Source: Pseudarthrobacter oxydans
Lineage (GTDB): Bacteria > Actinomycetota > Actinomycetes > Actinomycetales > Micrococcaceae
Length of the DNA stretch: 62,226 bases
Direction: 5' to 3'
NCBI RefSeq assembly: GCF_013314975.1
Contig: NZ_JABTYH010000030.1
Coordinates: 1 to 62,226, forward strand
Shown: piece by piece, positions 1 through 8,216 of the stretch
Layout of the letters: every line of letters begins with the position of its first letter
Position numbering within the stretch: position 1 is the stretch's first letter
The notes under the pieces: generated by a model
The model's input: the letters and a program-made list of their open reading frames with translations, nothing else
Database searches by the model: none
What the model was told of the DNA's origin: nothing
Made by a program: the position numbers and the translations under genes

Positions 1-528
1 GAACGGGACGTCCGCTCGGGCACCCTGGACACGGCGTCGATCGCGGCCTTCGCCGCTGCCGCTGAGAAGGCCGCCGCCACCCTGGGCACCGAGTCCACAC
101 GCATTGCGGGCCTCCGCGACCGGCTGATTGACGGTGTCCTGGAACGGGTTCCGGAAGCCGTTCTGCGCGGTGCTGCCGGAAACGGCCGGCTCCCCGGCAA
201 CGCGCATTTCACTTTTCCCGGCTGCGAGGGCGATTCCCTGCTGTTCCTGCTGGACCTGGCCGGCGTAGAGTCATCCACCGGTTCGGCCTGCACGGCGGGT
301 GTACCCAGGCCCTCCCACGTCCTGCTGGCCATGGGCCTGGACGAGGAGACGGCGCGGGGCGCTCAGCGGTTCACCCTGGGCCATGCCTCGGTGGAGGGCG
401 ACGTCGACGCCCTCCTGGCCGCGCTGCCTGACGCCTATGCCCGGGCCAGGCAGGCGGGGATGGCCGGGCACGAGTCCAGCATCCAGACCGCAGGAACGCT
501 TGCGCGCCGGGCCGCCAACGGCGGCTGA
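1..528 (+). CDS. iscS: Cysteine desulfurase, C-terminal part (IscS/NifS family)
   Basis: Only the last 175 codons are present; the frame is open from base 1 and stops with TGA at 526-528. The family is PLP-dependent and takes sulfur from L-cysteine to give a persulfide for Fe-S clusters and tRNA thiolation. What is visible is the RSGT stretch near the left edge (the RSGT/RSGTEN motif of the family) and the catalytic loop SSTGSACTAG, whose cysteine codon is at 289-291, followed by PSHVLLAMG and the conserved RFTLGH segment. The PLP lysine lies upstream of the window. The next gene, mnmA, uses persulfide sulfur from such an enzyme, and the same pairing occurs in Mycobacterium (iscS-trmU), which supports a role in tRNA 2-thiouridine synthesis. 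The exact paralogue name is less certain than the family. Confidence 0.9.
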   Translation, partial: ERDVRSGTLDTASIAAFAAAAEKAAATLGTESTRIAGLRDRLIDGVLERVPEAVLRGAAGNGRLPGNAHFTFPGCEGDSLLFLLDLAGVESSTGSACTAGVPRPSHVLLAMGLDEETARGAQRFTLGHASVEGDVDALLAALPDAYARARQAGMAGHESSIQTAGTLARRAANGG

Positions 529-539
529 CGGAGCCGTGC

Positions 540-570
540 CTGACGGGGCTCTGTGCTGAGGCCGTAGAAT
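540..570 (+). promoter_or_regulatory. Possible mnmA promoter
   Basis: A TAGAAT -10-like box lies at 565-570, with a weak CTGACG -35-like box at 540-545. The spacer is 19 bases, so the match is imperfect. It lies in the 205-base gap between the desulfurase stop and mnmA and would give a leader of about 155 bases. Read by eye only. Confidence 0.25.
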
Positions 571-610
571 AGACAGTCAAGGATCGTTTCCGGGAGCCTG
601 CCTGCCCTAA

Positions 611-646
611 GAATCAGACCAGGAATCAGACCAAGAATCAGCGCCG
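611..646. repeat. Three-copy 12-bp tandem repeat in the mnmA leader
   Basis: GAATCAGACCAG (611-622), GAATCAGACCAA (623-634) and a diverged third copy GAATCAGCGCCG (635-646) follow each other without spacing. They are non-coding and lie between the possible promoter and the mnmA start. Confidence 0.7.
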
Positions 647-733
647 GGACCCAGCGTCCCCATCCAGCGCAGCCAGCCCGCGCACGTTCGCCAGCACCGG
701 CCCGGAGCCGGGAAAACCCGAGGGAAAGCCACC

Positions 734-1870
734 ATGCGAGTTCTAGCAGCCATGAGCGGCGGAGTCGACTCCGCCGTCGCCGCCGCCCGCGCCGTCGAGG
801 CGGGGCATGACGTCGTCGGCGTTCACCTGGCGCTCTCGCGCATGCCCGGCACACTCCGCACCGGAAGCCGCGGCTGCTGCACCATCGAGGACTCCCGCGA
901 CGCGTGGCGGGCCTGCGACGTCCTTGGCATCCCGTACTACGTCTGGGATTTCTCCGAACGGTTCAAGGAAGACGTTGTCCAGGACTTCATCGATGAGTAC
1001 GCCGCCGGCCGCACCCCCAACCCCTGCATGCGGTGCAACGAGCGGATCAAGTTCGCCGCGCTCCTGGAAAAAGCCATCGCCCTGGGGTTCGACGCCGTGT
1101 GCACCGGACACTACGCCAAGGTCATCGAGGATGCGGACGGTAACCGCGAACTGCACCGGGCCGCTGACTGGGCCAAGGACCAGAGCTACGTCCTGGGCGT
1201 CCTGACGCACGAGCAGCTTAAGCACTCCATGTTCCCGCTGGCCGACACACCGTCCAAGGCCGAGGTCCGTGCGGAGGCTGAACGCCGGGGACTCTCCGTA
1301 GCCAACAAGCCGGACAGCCACGACATCTGCTTCATCCCCGACGGTGACACCGCCGGATGGCTCGCCGAAAAGATCGACATGTCCACCGGGGACATCGTGG
1401 ACGAAACCGGTACGAAGGTCGGCGAGCACCCGGGCGCCAACGCCTTCACCGTGGGCCAGCGCCGCGGCCTGAAACTGGGCACTCCCGCCGCCGACGGCAA
1501 GCCCCGGTTCGTCCTGGAGATCCGCCCTAAGGAAAACAAGGTGGTAGTGGGCCCGGAGGCCCTGCTGGCCATCGACGAGATCCGCGGCATCAAGGTCTCC
1601 TGGGCAGGACTGCCCATCGCCGAGGTGGGGACGGGCGCGGAGTTCGACTGCCACGCCCAGGTCCGTGCCCACGGCGACCCCGTGCCCGCGACGGCCCGCA
1701 TGGAAGCGGCAGGTGACGACGCGGGTGCCGCCGGCCAGCTGGTAGTGCGGCTCACCACCCCGCTGCGGGGAGTGGCTCCGGGCCAGACGATTGTCCTCTA
1801 CCAGGGCAGCCGGGTGCTGGGCCAGGCGACCATCGACGCCGCCCGTTCGCTTCAGCGCGCCGAGCTCTAG
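734..1870 (+). CDS. mnmA: tRNA-uridine 2-sulfurtransferase MnmA
   Basis: MnmA is a cytoplasmic enzyme that activates U34 of tRNA-Lys, -Glu and -Gln with ATP and inserts sulfur to give s2U34. The 378-residue product has the N-terminal PP-loop motif SGGVDS (residues 8-13), the first catalytic cysteine in NPCMRCN (C98, with C101 after it) and the persulfide-carrying cysteine in DSHDICFIPDGD (C199), followed by the VGQRRGL segment and a C-terminal beta-barrel region. Length and cysteine positions are normal for the family. The ATG at 734 follows a GAGGGAAAG purine stretch and starts directly with MRVLAAMSGG, as expected. The upstream desulfurase is the likely sulfur donor. The gene ends in a strong hairpin. 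Confidence 0.97.
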   Translation: MRVLAAMSGGVDSAVAAARAVEAGHDVVGVHLALSRMPGTLRTGSRGCCTIEDSRDAWRACDVLGIPYYVWDFSERFKEDVVQDFIDEYAAGRTPNPCMRCNERIKFAALLEKAIALGFDAVCTGHYAKVIEDADGNRELHRAADWAKDQSYVLGVLTHEQLKHSMFPLADTPSKAEVRAEAERRGLSVANKPDSHDICFIPDGDTAGWLAEKIDMSTGDIVDETGTKVGEHPGANAFTVGQRRGLKLGTPAADGKPRFVLEIRPKENKVVVGPEALLAIDEIRGIKVSWAGLPIAEVGTGAEFDCHAQVRAHGDPVPATARMEAAGDDAGAAGQLVVRLTTPLRGVAPGQTIVLYQGSRVLGQATIDAARSLQRAEL

Positions 1871-1883
1871 GACAGCGTGTCCC

Positions 1884-1916
1884 CAACACCGCCCCGGTTC
1901 CGCCGGGGCGGTGTTG
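1884..1916 (+). terminator. Intrinsic-type terminator after mnmA
   Basis: A perfect 14-bp inverted repeat (CAACACCGCCCCGG, loop TTCCG, matching right arm) begins 13 bases after the mnmA stop. The tail is TTGG with no long U-tract, as is common in high-GC actinobacteria. Confidence 0.8.
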
Positions 1917-1951
1917 TTGGTTGTGCGTGGCCGCCAGGGGGAATCAGGTAA

Positions 1952-1975
1952 ATTTTGTGTCTCAACTCACAAAAT
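1952..1975. promoter_or_regulatory. CRP/GlxR-like palindromic operator upstream of the ABC importer
   Basis: ATTTTGTG (1952-1959) and CACAAAAT (1968-1975) form a perfect inverted repeat. The core TGTGT-CTCAAC-TCACA at 1956-1971 differs from the CRP/GlxR consensus TGTGA-N6-TCACA at one base. A TTGACT -35-like box lies downstream at 1991-1996 with a weak TAGGCA around 2010, so the palindrome would sit about 60 bases upstream of a plausible start of transcription. The family assignment is inferred from the motif. Confidence 0.5.
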
Positions 1976-2097
1976 GGTCCGGGATGAGTGTTGACTCTCT
2001 GATTGAATCTAGGCATCAGCACCGCGCGCTTCCCGCCTGAGCAAATGCACCCATCAGCGGTCGGCGGGCGCGCACTCATCGAACAGAAAGTTCTTAG

Positions 2098-3732
2098 ATG
2101 ACGAAGAGCAACAAAGCACTGCACGGCGCAATCGCGCTGGCAGGCATTTCCGCCCTCGCCCTGACTGCCTGCACGGGCCCCTCAGGCGGCGGCGGTGGAA
2201 CCTCGACCGGCGATGCCGGGGGTGGCGCCATCACGTACGGCACCACGGACAAAGTGGTCACCCTGGACCCGGCCGGATCCTATGACGGCGGATCCTTCAT
2301 GGTCATGAACCAGATCTACCCGTTCCTGCTCAACTACAAACCCGGCACTGCAGATGCCACCCCGGACATCGCGGAGTCCGCCTCCTTCACCAGCCCCACC
2401 GAATACACCGTGAAGCTCAAGCCCGGCCTGAAGTTTGCCAACGGCAACACGCTGGACTCTTCGGACGTCGTGTTTTCCTTCAACCGCGTCAAGACGATCG
2501 ACGACCCCAACGGGCCGGCGTCACTGCTCGCCAACATGGAAAAGATCGAGGCTACGGACGTCAACACCGTGGTGTTCACCCTTGCAGCCGGAAACGACCA
2601 GGTGTTCCCGGGCGTGCTTGCCTCGAACCCCGGTCCGATCGTGGACGAGGAAGTCTTTCCGGCGGACAAGATCATGGACGACGACGCCATCATTGCGGCC
2701 AAGCCGTTCGCCGGCCAGTACACGATTGAAAGCTACAAGAAGAACGAACTGGTCAGCTTCAAACCCAACCCGGACTACCAGGGGCTGCTGGGTGCTGCGT
2801 CCAACGACGGAGCCACGCTCAAGCACTACGCGGACCCGAACAACCTGAAGCTCGATGTCCAGCAGGGTAACATCGACGTCGCCGGGCGCATCCTTACCGC
2901 CACCGACGTCGCAGACCTTGAAGGCGACGACAAGGTGAAGGTCCACAAGGGCCCGGGCGGGGAACTGCGCTACATGGTCTTCAACTTCGACACCATGCCG
3001 TTCGGCGCGAAGACCCCCGAAGCCGATCCTGCCAAGGCCCTTGCCGTCCGCCAGGCCATCGCCCACCTCGTTGACCGTGACGTCATTGCTTCGCAGGTCT
3101 TCAAGGACACCTACACCCCGGTCTACTCCTACGTGCCCAAGGAATTCGAAGGCGCAACCGAGCCGCTGAAGAGCCTCTACGGCGACGGCAGCGGCAAGCC
3201 TAGCCTGGACAAGGCAAAGCAGGTCCTGGCCGATGCCGGCATCACCTCGGTGGTTGACGTGAAGCTGCAGTACACGGACCGCTACGGCACGTCCGCGGCC
3301 GACGAATACGCACTGGTAAAGGAACAGCTCGAAAAGTCAGGGCTCTTCACCGTCGACCTCAAGTCCACCGAGTGGACCACCTACACCAAGGAACGCCGGG
3401 CGGACGCCTACCCCGTGTACCAGCTGGGCTGGTTCCCGGATTATTCGGATGCGGACAACTACCTGACGCCGTTCTTCATCCCGGGCAACTTCCTCGGCAA
3501 CCACTACGAGAACCCGGCCGTGACGGAGATCGTGAAGAAGCAGCTGGTCACCACGGACAAGGCTGAGCGGAGCGAACTCCTGGGCCAGGCCCAGGAAGCC
3601 ATCGCCAAAGACCTGTCCACGCTGCCGCTGCTGCAGGGCGCCCAGGTCATGGTGGCCGGAACGGATGTCCAGGGAGTCGAAAAGACCCTCGATGCCTCGT
3701 TCAAGACCCGTCTTGGTGTGATGTCCAAGTAG
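2098..3732 (+). CDS. ABC transporter substrate-binding lipoprotein, family 5 (peptide/nickel type)
   Basis: This 544-residue secreted receptor captures a substrate outside the cell for the importer encoded next to it. The N-terminus has a lysine-containing n-region, a hydrophobic core and the lipobox LTAC with the lipidated cysteine at residue 25, then a Gly/Ser linker. The mature part reads as an SBP_bac_5 protein: an early VTLDPA stretch, LKPGLKFANGN and SSDVVFSFNR, and later LVDRDVIASQVF. This family mostly binds di- and oligopeptides, but other ligands occur and nothing here fixes the ligand. Two permeases and a double ATPase follow on the same strand. The ATG at 2098 is preceded by a weak AGAAAG. 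A CRP-like palindrome lies upstream and a large hairpin downstream. Confidence 0.92.
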   Translation: MTKSNKALHGAIALAGISALALTACTGPSGGGGGTSTGDAGGGAITYGTTDKVVTLDPAGSYDGGSFMVMNQIYPFLLNYKPGTADATPDIAESASFTSPTEYTVKLKPGLKFANGNTLDSSDVVFSFNRVKTIDDPNGPASLLANMEKIEATDVNTVVFTLAAGNDQVFPGVLASNPGPIVDEEVFPADKIMDDDAIIAAKPFAGQYTIESYKKNELVSFKPNPDYQGLLGAASNDGATLKHYADPNNLKLDVQQGNIDVAGRILTATDVADLEGDDKVKVHKGPGGELRYMVFNFDTMPFGAKTPEADPAKALAVRQAIAHLVDRDVIASQVFKDTYTPVYSYVPKEFEGATEPLKSLYGDGSGKPSLDKAKQVLADAGITSVVDVKLQYTDRYGTSAADEYALVKEQLEKSGLFTVDLKSTEWTTYTKERRADAYPVYQLGWFPDYSDADNYLTPFFIPGNFLGNHYENPAVTEIVKKQLVTTDKAERSELLGQAQEAIAKDLSTLPLLQGAQVMVAGTDVQGVEKTLDASFKTRLGVMSK

Positions 3733-3764
3733 GTCCACCGAACCATCCGGCTCTGACCGCACAA

Positions 3765-3811
3765 GGGGCGGGACACGGTGCACCTGTTGCCAGGCGCCCG
3801 TGTCCCGCCCC
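3765..3811 (+). terminator. Intra-operon hairpin between receptor and permease genes
   Basis: The 14-base arms GGGGCGGGACACGG (3765-3778) and CCGTGTCCCGCCCC (3798-3811) are perfectly complementary around a 19-base loop. There is no U-tract. Its place after the substrate-binding gene and before the permease suggests partial termination or protection of the receptor mRNA, a common way to make receptor outnumber the membrane parts. That role is inference. Confidence 0.65.
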
Positions 3812-3874
3812 GCGTGCTGGACGGGATGTGGTGCCGGCCCGCAGCGGGCACCGCAAAGACAACCTGAGGTACCC

Positions 3875-4966
3875 ATGACGACATTGATCGACGCGCCACC
3901 AACTGACGCGGACGGACTACTGCCGCCCGCCAAAAAATCATCCGACGGTGGACTGGGACAGTACATCCTGGTCCGTTTCCTGCTGATCTTTCCCACCATC
4001 TTCATCCTGGTCACCATGGTCTTCTTCCTGATGAGGATCACCGGCGACCCCATCACCGCAGCCATGGGAGGGCGCCTTCCGGCGGACCAGCTCCAGGAGC
4101 GGATCCAGGCGGCCGGCTACGACCGGCCCATCCTGGTCCAATACTTCGAGTACCTCGGCCAGTTGGCCACCGGCAACTTCGGCCGGACGCTCACGGACAA
4201 CCGCGCCGTCTCCGAAATGCTGACAACCTACGGCTCGGCCACCCTGGAGCTGAGCATCAACGCACTGCTCGTCGCCCTCGTGGCAGGTATTCCGCTGGGC
4301 ATGGTGGCGGCGCACCGCCGGGACAAGGCACCGGACGCCGTCCTGCGGGTCTTCGCCATTCTTTGCTACGCGACCCCCGTGTTCTTCGCCGGCATGCTGC
4401 TGAAGCTGACCTTCTCGGTCTGGCTCGGCTGGCTGCCGGTGGCAGGGCGGGCCAGGACGTCCAGCGAACTGGCCTTGACGTCACTGGAGGCGCCCACCGG
4501 AATCTACTGGCTGGACGCACTTCGAAGCGGCAACATGGCCGCCCTGGGAGACGTCATGGCCCACGCCGTCCTGCCCGCGGTGGCGTTGGGGCTGCTGACA
4601 GCCGGCATCTTCCTCCGCCTTGTCAGGACCAACGTCATTGGCACCCTGGGCAGGGACTACATTGAGGCCGGCCGGTCCAGGGGCGTCAGCGAATACCGCC
4701 TGGTCACCAAGCATGCCTACAAGCCCGCGCTGATACCCATCATCACGGTGATGGGCCTGCAAATAGCAGTGATGCTCGGCGGGGCGGTCCTGACCGAGAA
4801 AACATTCGAATGGAAAGGCCTCGGATTCCAGCTCGCCAACTACCTCACGGCCCGTGACTTCGTGGCCGTGCAAGGCATCGTGGTGCTGCTCGCCATCATC
4901 GTGGCCATGACCAACTTCATCGTGGACATCATTGCCGCGCTGATCGATCCCCGCGTGAGGTACTGA
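3875..4966 (+). CDS. Peptide-type ABC transporter permease (DppB/OppB family)
   Basis: This 363-residue inner-membrane protein is one half of the translocation channel. About six hydrophobic helices are visible, the first being ILVRFLLIFPTIFILVTMVF. The BPD_transp_1 coupling loop appears as DYIEAGRSRGVSEYRLVTKHAYKPAL, which holds the EAA-type motif contacting the ATPase. The start was set at ATG 3875 because TGAGGT lies six bases ahead; an upstream in-frame start would add 25 unlikely residues. Two bases separate its stop from the next permease, so the pair is translationally linked. It partners the upstream lipoprotein and the downstream DppC-like permease and fused ATPase. Confidence 0.93.
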   Translation: MTTLIDAPPTDADGLLPPAKKSSDGGLGQYILVRFLLIFPTIFILVTMVFFLMRITGDPITAAMGGRLPADQLQERIQAAGYDRPILVQYFEYLGQLATGNFGRTLTDNRAVSEMLTTYGSATLELSINALLVALVAGIPLGMVAAHRRDKAPDAVLRVFAILCYATPVFFAGMLLKLTFSVWLGWLPVAGRARTSSELALTSLEAPTGIYWLDALRSGNMAALGDVMAHAVLPAVALGLLTAGIFLRLVRTNVIGTLGRDYIEAGRSRGVSEYRLVTKHAYKPALIPIITVMGLQIAVMLGGAVLTEKTFEWKGLGFQLANYLTARDFVAVQGIVVLLAIIVAMTNFIVDIIAALIDPRVRY

Positions 4967-4968
4967 GC

Positions 4969-5982
4969 ATGAGCATCCCGGCCGTTCCCGTCCCGATGGA
5001 AAGTCCACGGGCTCCCTGGTACCGCCGCCTGCCGGTGGTCTCACACTTCAACAAAAGCGTCGGCCTCCAGCGCGGCATGCTGGTGGCCGGACTGGTCCTC
5101 ACAGGCCTGTTCGTCCTGACGGCACTTTTCGCACCACTGCTGGCACCCTACGGTTTCTCCCAGCTTTCCGACGCCGACGGCAACTTCCCCACTCAGCAGG
5201 CCCCGGGCGGCAAGCACCTGTTGGGGACAACCGTGGGCGGTTATGACGTCCTCTCGCGGGTCATCTGGGGCGCGCAGACGGCGATTCTGGTGATCGTCGT
5301 CGCCGTGTCCATGTCCATCGTCATCGGCGTTGTCCTTGGCCTGGTCAGCGGCTACCTTGGCGGGTGGCTTGACCGGATCCTGGTGGTCATCGCCGATGCC
5401 GTGTACGCCTTTCCCTCGCTGCTGGTGGCCATTGTCATGGCCATCGTCATAAGCGGCGGACAATCCAGCCTCATCGGCGGCATCTTCGCTGCCGGCACTG
5501 CCATCACGCTGGTCTTCATCCCGCAGTATTTCCGGGTCATTCGGGCGGAAACCGTCCGGTTGAAGGCCGAGCCGTTCGTCGAGTCAGCAAAAGTGGTGGG
5601 AGCGTCCAACATCCGCATCATGACCCGCCACATCTACCGCAACGCCACCCGCACCCTGCCGCTGATCTTCACCCTGAACGCCTCCGAAGCCATCCTCACT
5701 CTGGCCGGCCTCGGGTTCCTGGGCTTCGGCATCGAACCCAGTTCCGCCGCCGAGTGGGGATTCGACCTCAACAAGGCGCTCGCCGACACCACGTCAGGGA
5801 TCTGGTGGACGGGCCTGTTCCCCGGCCTGGCCATCGTGCTGACCGTAGTGGGCCTGACTCTGGTGGGCGAGAGCATCAACGACCTGAATGATCCGCGCCT
5901 CCGCGGCCGCAAGAGCACGGGCGGCAGTTCCCCGGCGCCGGCGGACAACGCCGCCATCGCAACCGAAGTGAGGGCATCATGA
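4969..5982 (+). CDS. Peptide-type ABC transporter permease (DppC/OppC family)
   Basis: This 337-residue membrane protein is the second channel half. An N-terminal cytoplasmic stretch is followed by a first helix (GMLVAGLVLTGLFVLTALFA). Then comes the periplasmic segment HLLGTTVGGYDVLSRVIWG, the DPxGRD-like region of this family, and several further helices. The EAA-type loop is FVESAKVVGASNIRIMTRHI, followed by the LAGLGFLGFG segment typical of DppC. ATG 4969 lies two bases after the previous stop. The stop codon overlaps the ATG of the ATPase gene (ATGA, 5979-5982), which points to coupled translation. Confidence 0.93.
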   Translation: MSIPAVPVPMESPRAPWYRRLPVVSHFNKSVGLQRGMLVAGLVLTGLFVLTALFAPLLAPYGFSQLSDADGNFPTQQAPGGKHLLGTTVGGYDVLSRVIWGAQTAILVIVVAVSMSIVIGVVLGLVSGYLGGWLDRILVVIADAVYAFPSLLVAIVMAIVISGGQSSLIGGIFAAGTAITLVFIPQYFRVIRAETVRLKAEPFVESAKVVGASNIRIMTRHIYRNATRTLPLIFTLNASEAILTLAGLGFLGFGIEPSSAAEWGFDLNKALADTTSGIWWTGLFPGLAIVLTVVGLTLVGESINDLNDPRLRGRKSTGGSSPAPADNAAIATEVRAS

Positions 5983-7703
5983 CCGTCAATATCGATCCAT
6001 TGTCCGGGCGGAGCCCCAACGGAGAGCCCGACGACGGCCGTCCCGTTCTCGACATCGACCACCTCCAGGTCACGTTCGCCACGGACGGCGGTCCGGTCCA
6101 GGCAGTCAAGGACGTCAGCCTCGAGGTCAGGAAGGGGGAGGTACTGGCGATCGTGGGGGAGTCCGGATCCGGCAAGACTGTCACAGCCAAGACCATCCTG
6201 GGCCTGCTCCCGGAAACGGCCAGCAGCTCCGGGGCGGTGCTGATCAACGGAGCAGACGTGATCAGCGTCAGCGCCGCCCGGCTGCGCCAGATCCGGGGCC
6301 GGGACGTTGCCATGGTGTTCCAGGAACCGTCCACCGCGCTGAACCCGGTGTTCACCGTGGGCTGGCAGATTGCCGAAGGCATCCGGGCGCACACCGGAAG
6401 CGACGGGAAACGGGTTTCAGCCAAGGAGGCCAAATCCCGGGCCATTGAAGCGCTGCGCAAGGTGGGCATCCCCGATCCGGAACACCGGGTCAACTATTAC
6501 CCCCACCAGTTCTCGGGCGGGCAAAAGCAGCGGGTGGTGATCGCCGCGGCGCTGGCCCTGAACCCCGGGCTGATTGTCGCCGATGAGCCCACGACGGCCC
6601 TCGATGTCACGGTGCAGGCGGAAATCCTGGAACTGCTCAGGGACCTGCGGGACAAGTACGGCACGTCCATCGTGCTCATCACGCACAACATGGGGGTGGT
6701 GGCGGACCTCGCCGACCGGGTGGTGGTGATGTACCAGGGCGACGTGGTGGAGGAGGCTCCGGCCCGCACCCTGTTCGCGGAACCGCGGCAGGACTACACC
6801 CGCAGCCTCCTCGGCGCGGTGCCGCACCTCGGACGGAACTCCGCCTCCGAGGGACTGGCCAGCCGGGCCCACCAGGAGGAGGAAGTCCTGGTGGAGGCCA
6901 ACAACCTGTCCATCGAATACCCGGGGAGGCTGGGAACACCGGCTTTCAAGGCGGTGGACAGGGTCAGCTTCACTCTGTCCAGGGGCGAAGTGTTTGGCCT
7001 GGTGGGGGAATCCGGCTCGGGGAAGACCACCATCGGGCGGGCCATCGCCGGCCTTAACAGGACCACTGGCGGCAGCCTGAAGGTGCTGGGATACGAGATG
7101 CTGAACCTCAAGGAACGCACCTTCAAGCCGCTCCGCAAGGACATCGGCTTTGTGTTCCAGGACCCGGCGGCGTCCTTCAACCCCCAGCTGACCATTGGGG
7201 ACTGCATCGCCGAACCCATGGTCATCCACACGAAGCCAAGCCCGGCGCAGGCGCGCAAACGCGTAGGCGAACTGCTTGAATCAGTCCAGCTCCCGGCGTC
7301 GTACGCGGGACGGTACCCGCACGAACTGTCCGGCGGCCAGCGACAGCGGGCGTCGCTGGCGCGGGCACTGAGCCTGAATCCCCGGCTGTTGATCGCCGAT
7401 GAGCCGACGTCCGCACTGGATGTTTCGGTGCAGGCCAAGGTCCTGGAACTGTTCAGGGACATCCAACAGGAGTTCGGCTTCGCCTGCCTTTTCATCAGCC
7501 ACGACCTCGCGGTGGTGGACACGCTGTCCTCGTGGGTCGGCGTCCTCTACAAGGGCCGCCTGGTGGAGCAGGGGATCGGCAGCCAGGTGATGGGAAACCC
7601 GCAGCACGACTACACCCGGCGGCTCATCGCGTCCCTGCCCGTGCCCGATCCGCAGGAACAAGCGAAACGGAGGGAAGCGCACCGCGCCCTGCTGGGCATC
7701 TGA
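5979..7703 (+). CDS. Fused double ATP-binding subunit of the peptide-type ABC importer (DppD-DppF fusion)
   Basis: This 574-residue protein carries two complete nucleotide-binding domains that power the importer. Domain 1 has Walker A GESGSGKT (residues 60-67), the signature FSGGQKQR (about 178-185) and Walker B LIVADEPTTALD (about 198-209). Domain 2 has Walker A GESGSGKT (343-350), the signature LSGGQRQR and Walker B LLIADEPTSALD. Both carry the H-loop histidine (ITHNMG, ISHDLA). Many bacteria encode these as two proteins; the single-chain form is also widespread. Each half ends with the Opp-type tail (DYTRSLLGAVP, DYTRRLIASLP). It starts in a 4-base overlap with the permease and is followed by a strong terminator, so it closes the operon. 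Confidence 0.96.
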   Translation: MTVNIDPLSGRSPNGEPDDGRPVLDIDHLQVTFATDGGPVQAVKDVSLEVRKGEVLAIVGESGSGKTVTAKTILGLLPETASSSGAVLINGADVISVSAARLRQIRGRDVAMVFQEPSTALNPVFTVGWQIAEGIRAHTGSDGKRVSAKEAKSRAIEALRKVGIPDPEHRVNYYPHQFSGGQKQRVVIAAALALNPGLIVADEPTTALDVTVQAEILELLRDLRDKYGTSIVLITHNMGVVADLADRVVVMYQGDVVEEAPARTLFAEPRQDYTRSLLGAVPHLGRNSASEGLASRAHQEEEVLVEANNLSIEYPGRLGTPAFKAVDRVSFTLSRGEVFGLVGESGSGKTTIGRAIAGLNRTTGGSLKVLGYEMLNLKERTFKPLRKDIGFVFQDPAASFNPQLTIGDCIAEPMVIHTKPSPAQARKRVGELLESVQLPASYAGRYPHELSGGQRQRASLARALSLNPRLLIADEPTSALDVSVQAKVLELFRDIQQEFGFACLFISHDLAVVDTLSSWVGVLYKGRLVEQGIGSQVMGNPQHDYTRRLIASLPVPDPQEQAKRREAHRALLGI

Positions 7704-7734
7704 GCGGCAGCACGCAGCGCAGCGTCGGAGCCCG

Positions 7735-7767
7735 AAGCGCCGGTGCCGGATACCGGCACCGGCGCTT
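7735..7767 (+). terminator. Terminator of the ABC importer operon
   Basis: A perfect 15-bp stem (AAGCGCCGGTGCCGG and its complement) with a 3-base ATA loop begins 31 bases after the ATPase stop. No U-tract follows beyond the two T at the end of the stem. Confidence 0.8.
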
Positions 7768-7796
7768 AACACCCGGGTGATTCCGGTGCCTGCCCA

Positions 7797-7802
7797 TAGA
7801 CT
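7797..7802 (+). promoter_or_regulatory. -10 box for leaderless chorismate mutase mRNA
   Basis: TAGACT ends six bases before the ATG at 7809, so transcription would start at or next to the start codon. No Shine-Dalgarno sequence precedes that ATG, which fits a leaderless message. No good -35 box is visible. Confidence 0.45.
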
Positions 7803-7808
7803 TGAACC

Positions 7809-8216
7809 ATGACGCAGCACAACCTTCACACTCCTGATGCCGATGACTACGACCCCTCAGCCAGTTCTCTGGCGGACCAGGTGGACCAGTCGGTGATGGC
7901 TGAACTGCTCTCCATCCGTTCAAGCATCGACAACATTGATGCCACCCTGGTCTATCTGCTGGCCGAGCGCTTCAAGGCGACCCAGAAGGTGGGCTTCCTC
8001 AAGGCGGCCCACCGGCTGCCCGCCGGGGATCCCGGCCGCGAGGCCGCGCAGATCGCCAGGCTGCGCCGCCTCGCCGAGGACGCCCACCTGGACCCCGCCT
8101 TCGCCGAGAAGTTCCTCAACTTCATCATTGGGGAAGTCATAAGGCACCACGAGGCGATCGCCGAAGACCACGAAGCTGCCTCGGGCCAGCACCCGCAGGC
8201 GTCAGCCCTCGCGTGA
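7809..8216 (+). CDS. Chorismate mutase, AroQ class
   Basis: This 135-residue product should convert chorismate to prephenate, the entry to phenylalanine and tyrosine synthesis, in the cytoplasm. The helical AroQ core starts near residue 32: ELLSIRSSIDNIDATLVYLLAERFKATQKVGFLKAA shows the conserved first-helix arginine (R37), the ID.ID pattern, R54 and an active-site lysine (K65). A second helix follows with EAAQIARLRRLAEDAHLDP, then the FLNFIIGEVIRHHE helix. The first 30 residues are acidic, variable and probably disordered. No secretion signal is seen, so it is not the exported AroQ-gamma type. The stop overlaps the GTG of the next gene, implying translational coupling to the MetE-like protein. 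Confidence 0.9.
   Translation: MTQHNLHTPDADDYDPSASSLADQVDQSVMAELLSIRSSIDNIDATLVYLLAERFKATQKVGFLKAAHRLPAGDPGREAAQIARLRRLAEDAHLDPAFAEKFLNFIIGEVIRHHEAIAEDHEAASGQHPQASALA

Noticed and set aside
743..1672. 309-codon minus-strand frame opposite mnmA
   Set aside because: Antisense to a complete MnmA with correct catalytic cysteines; composition is Gly/Val/Asp-rich as expected for a shadow.
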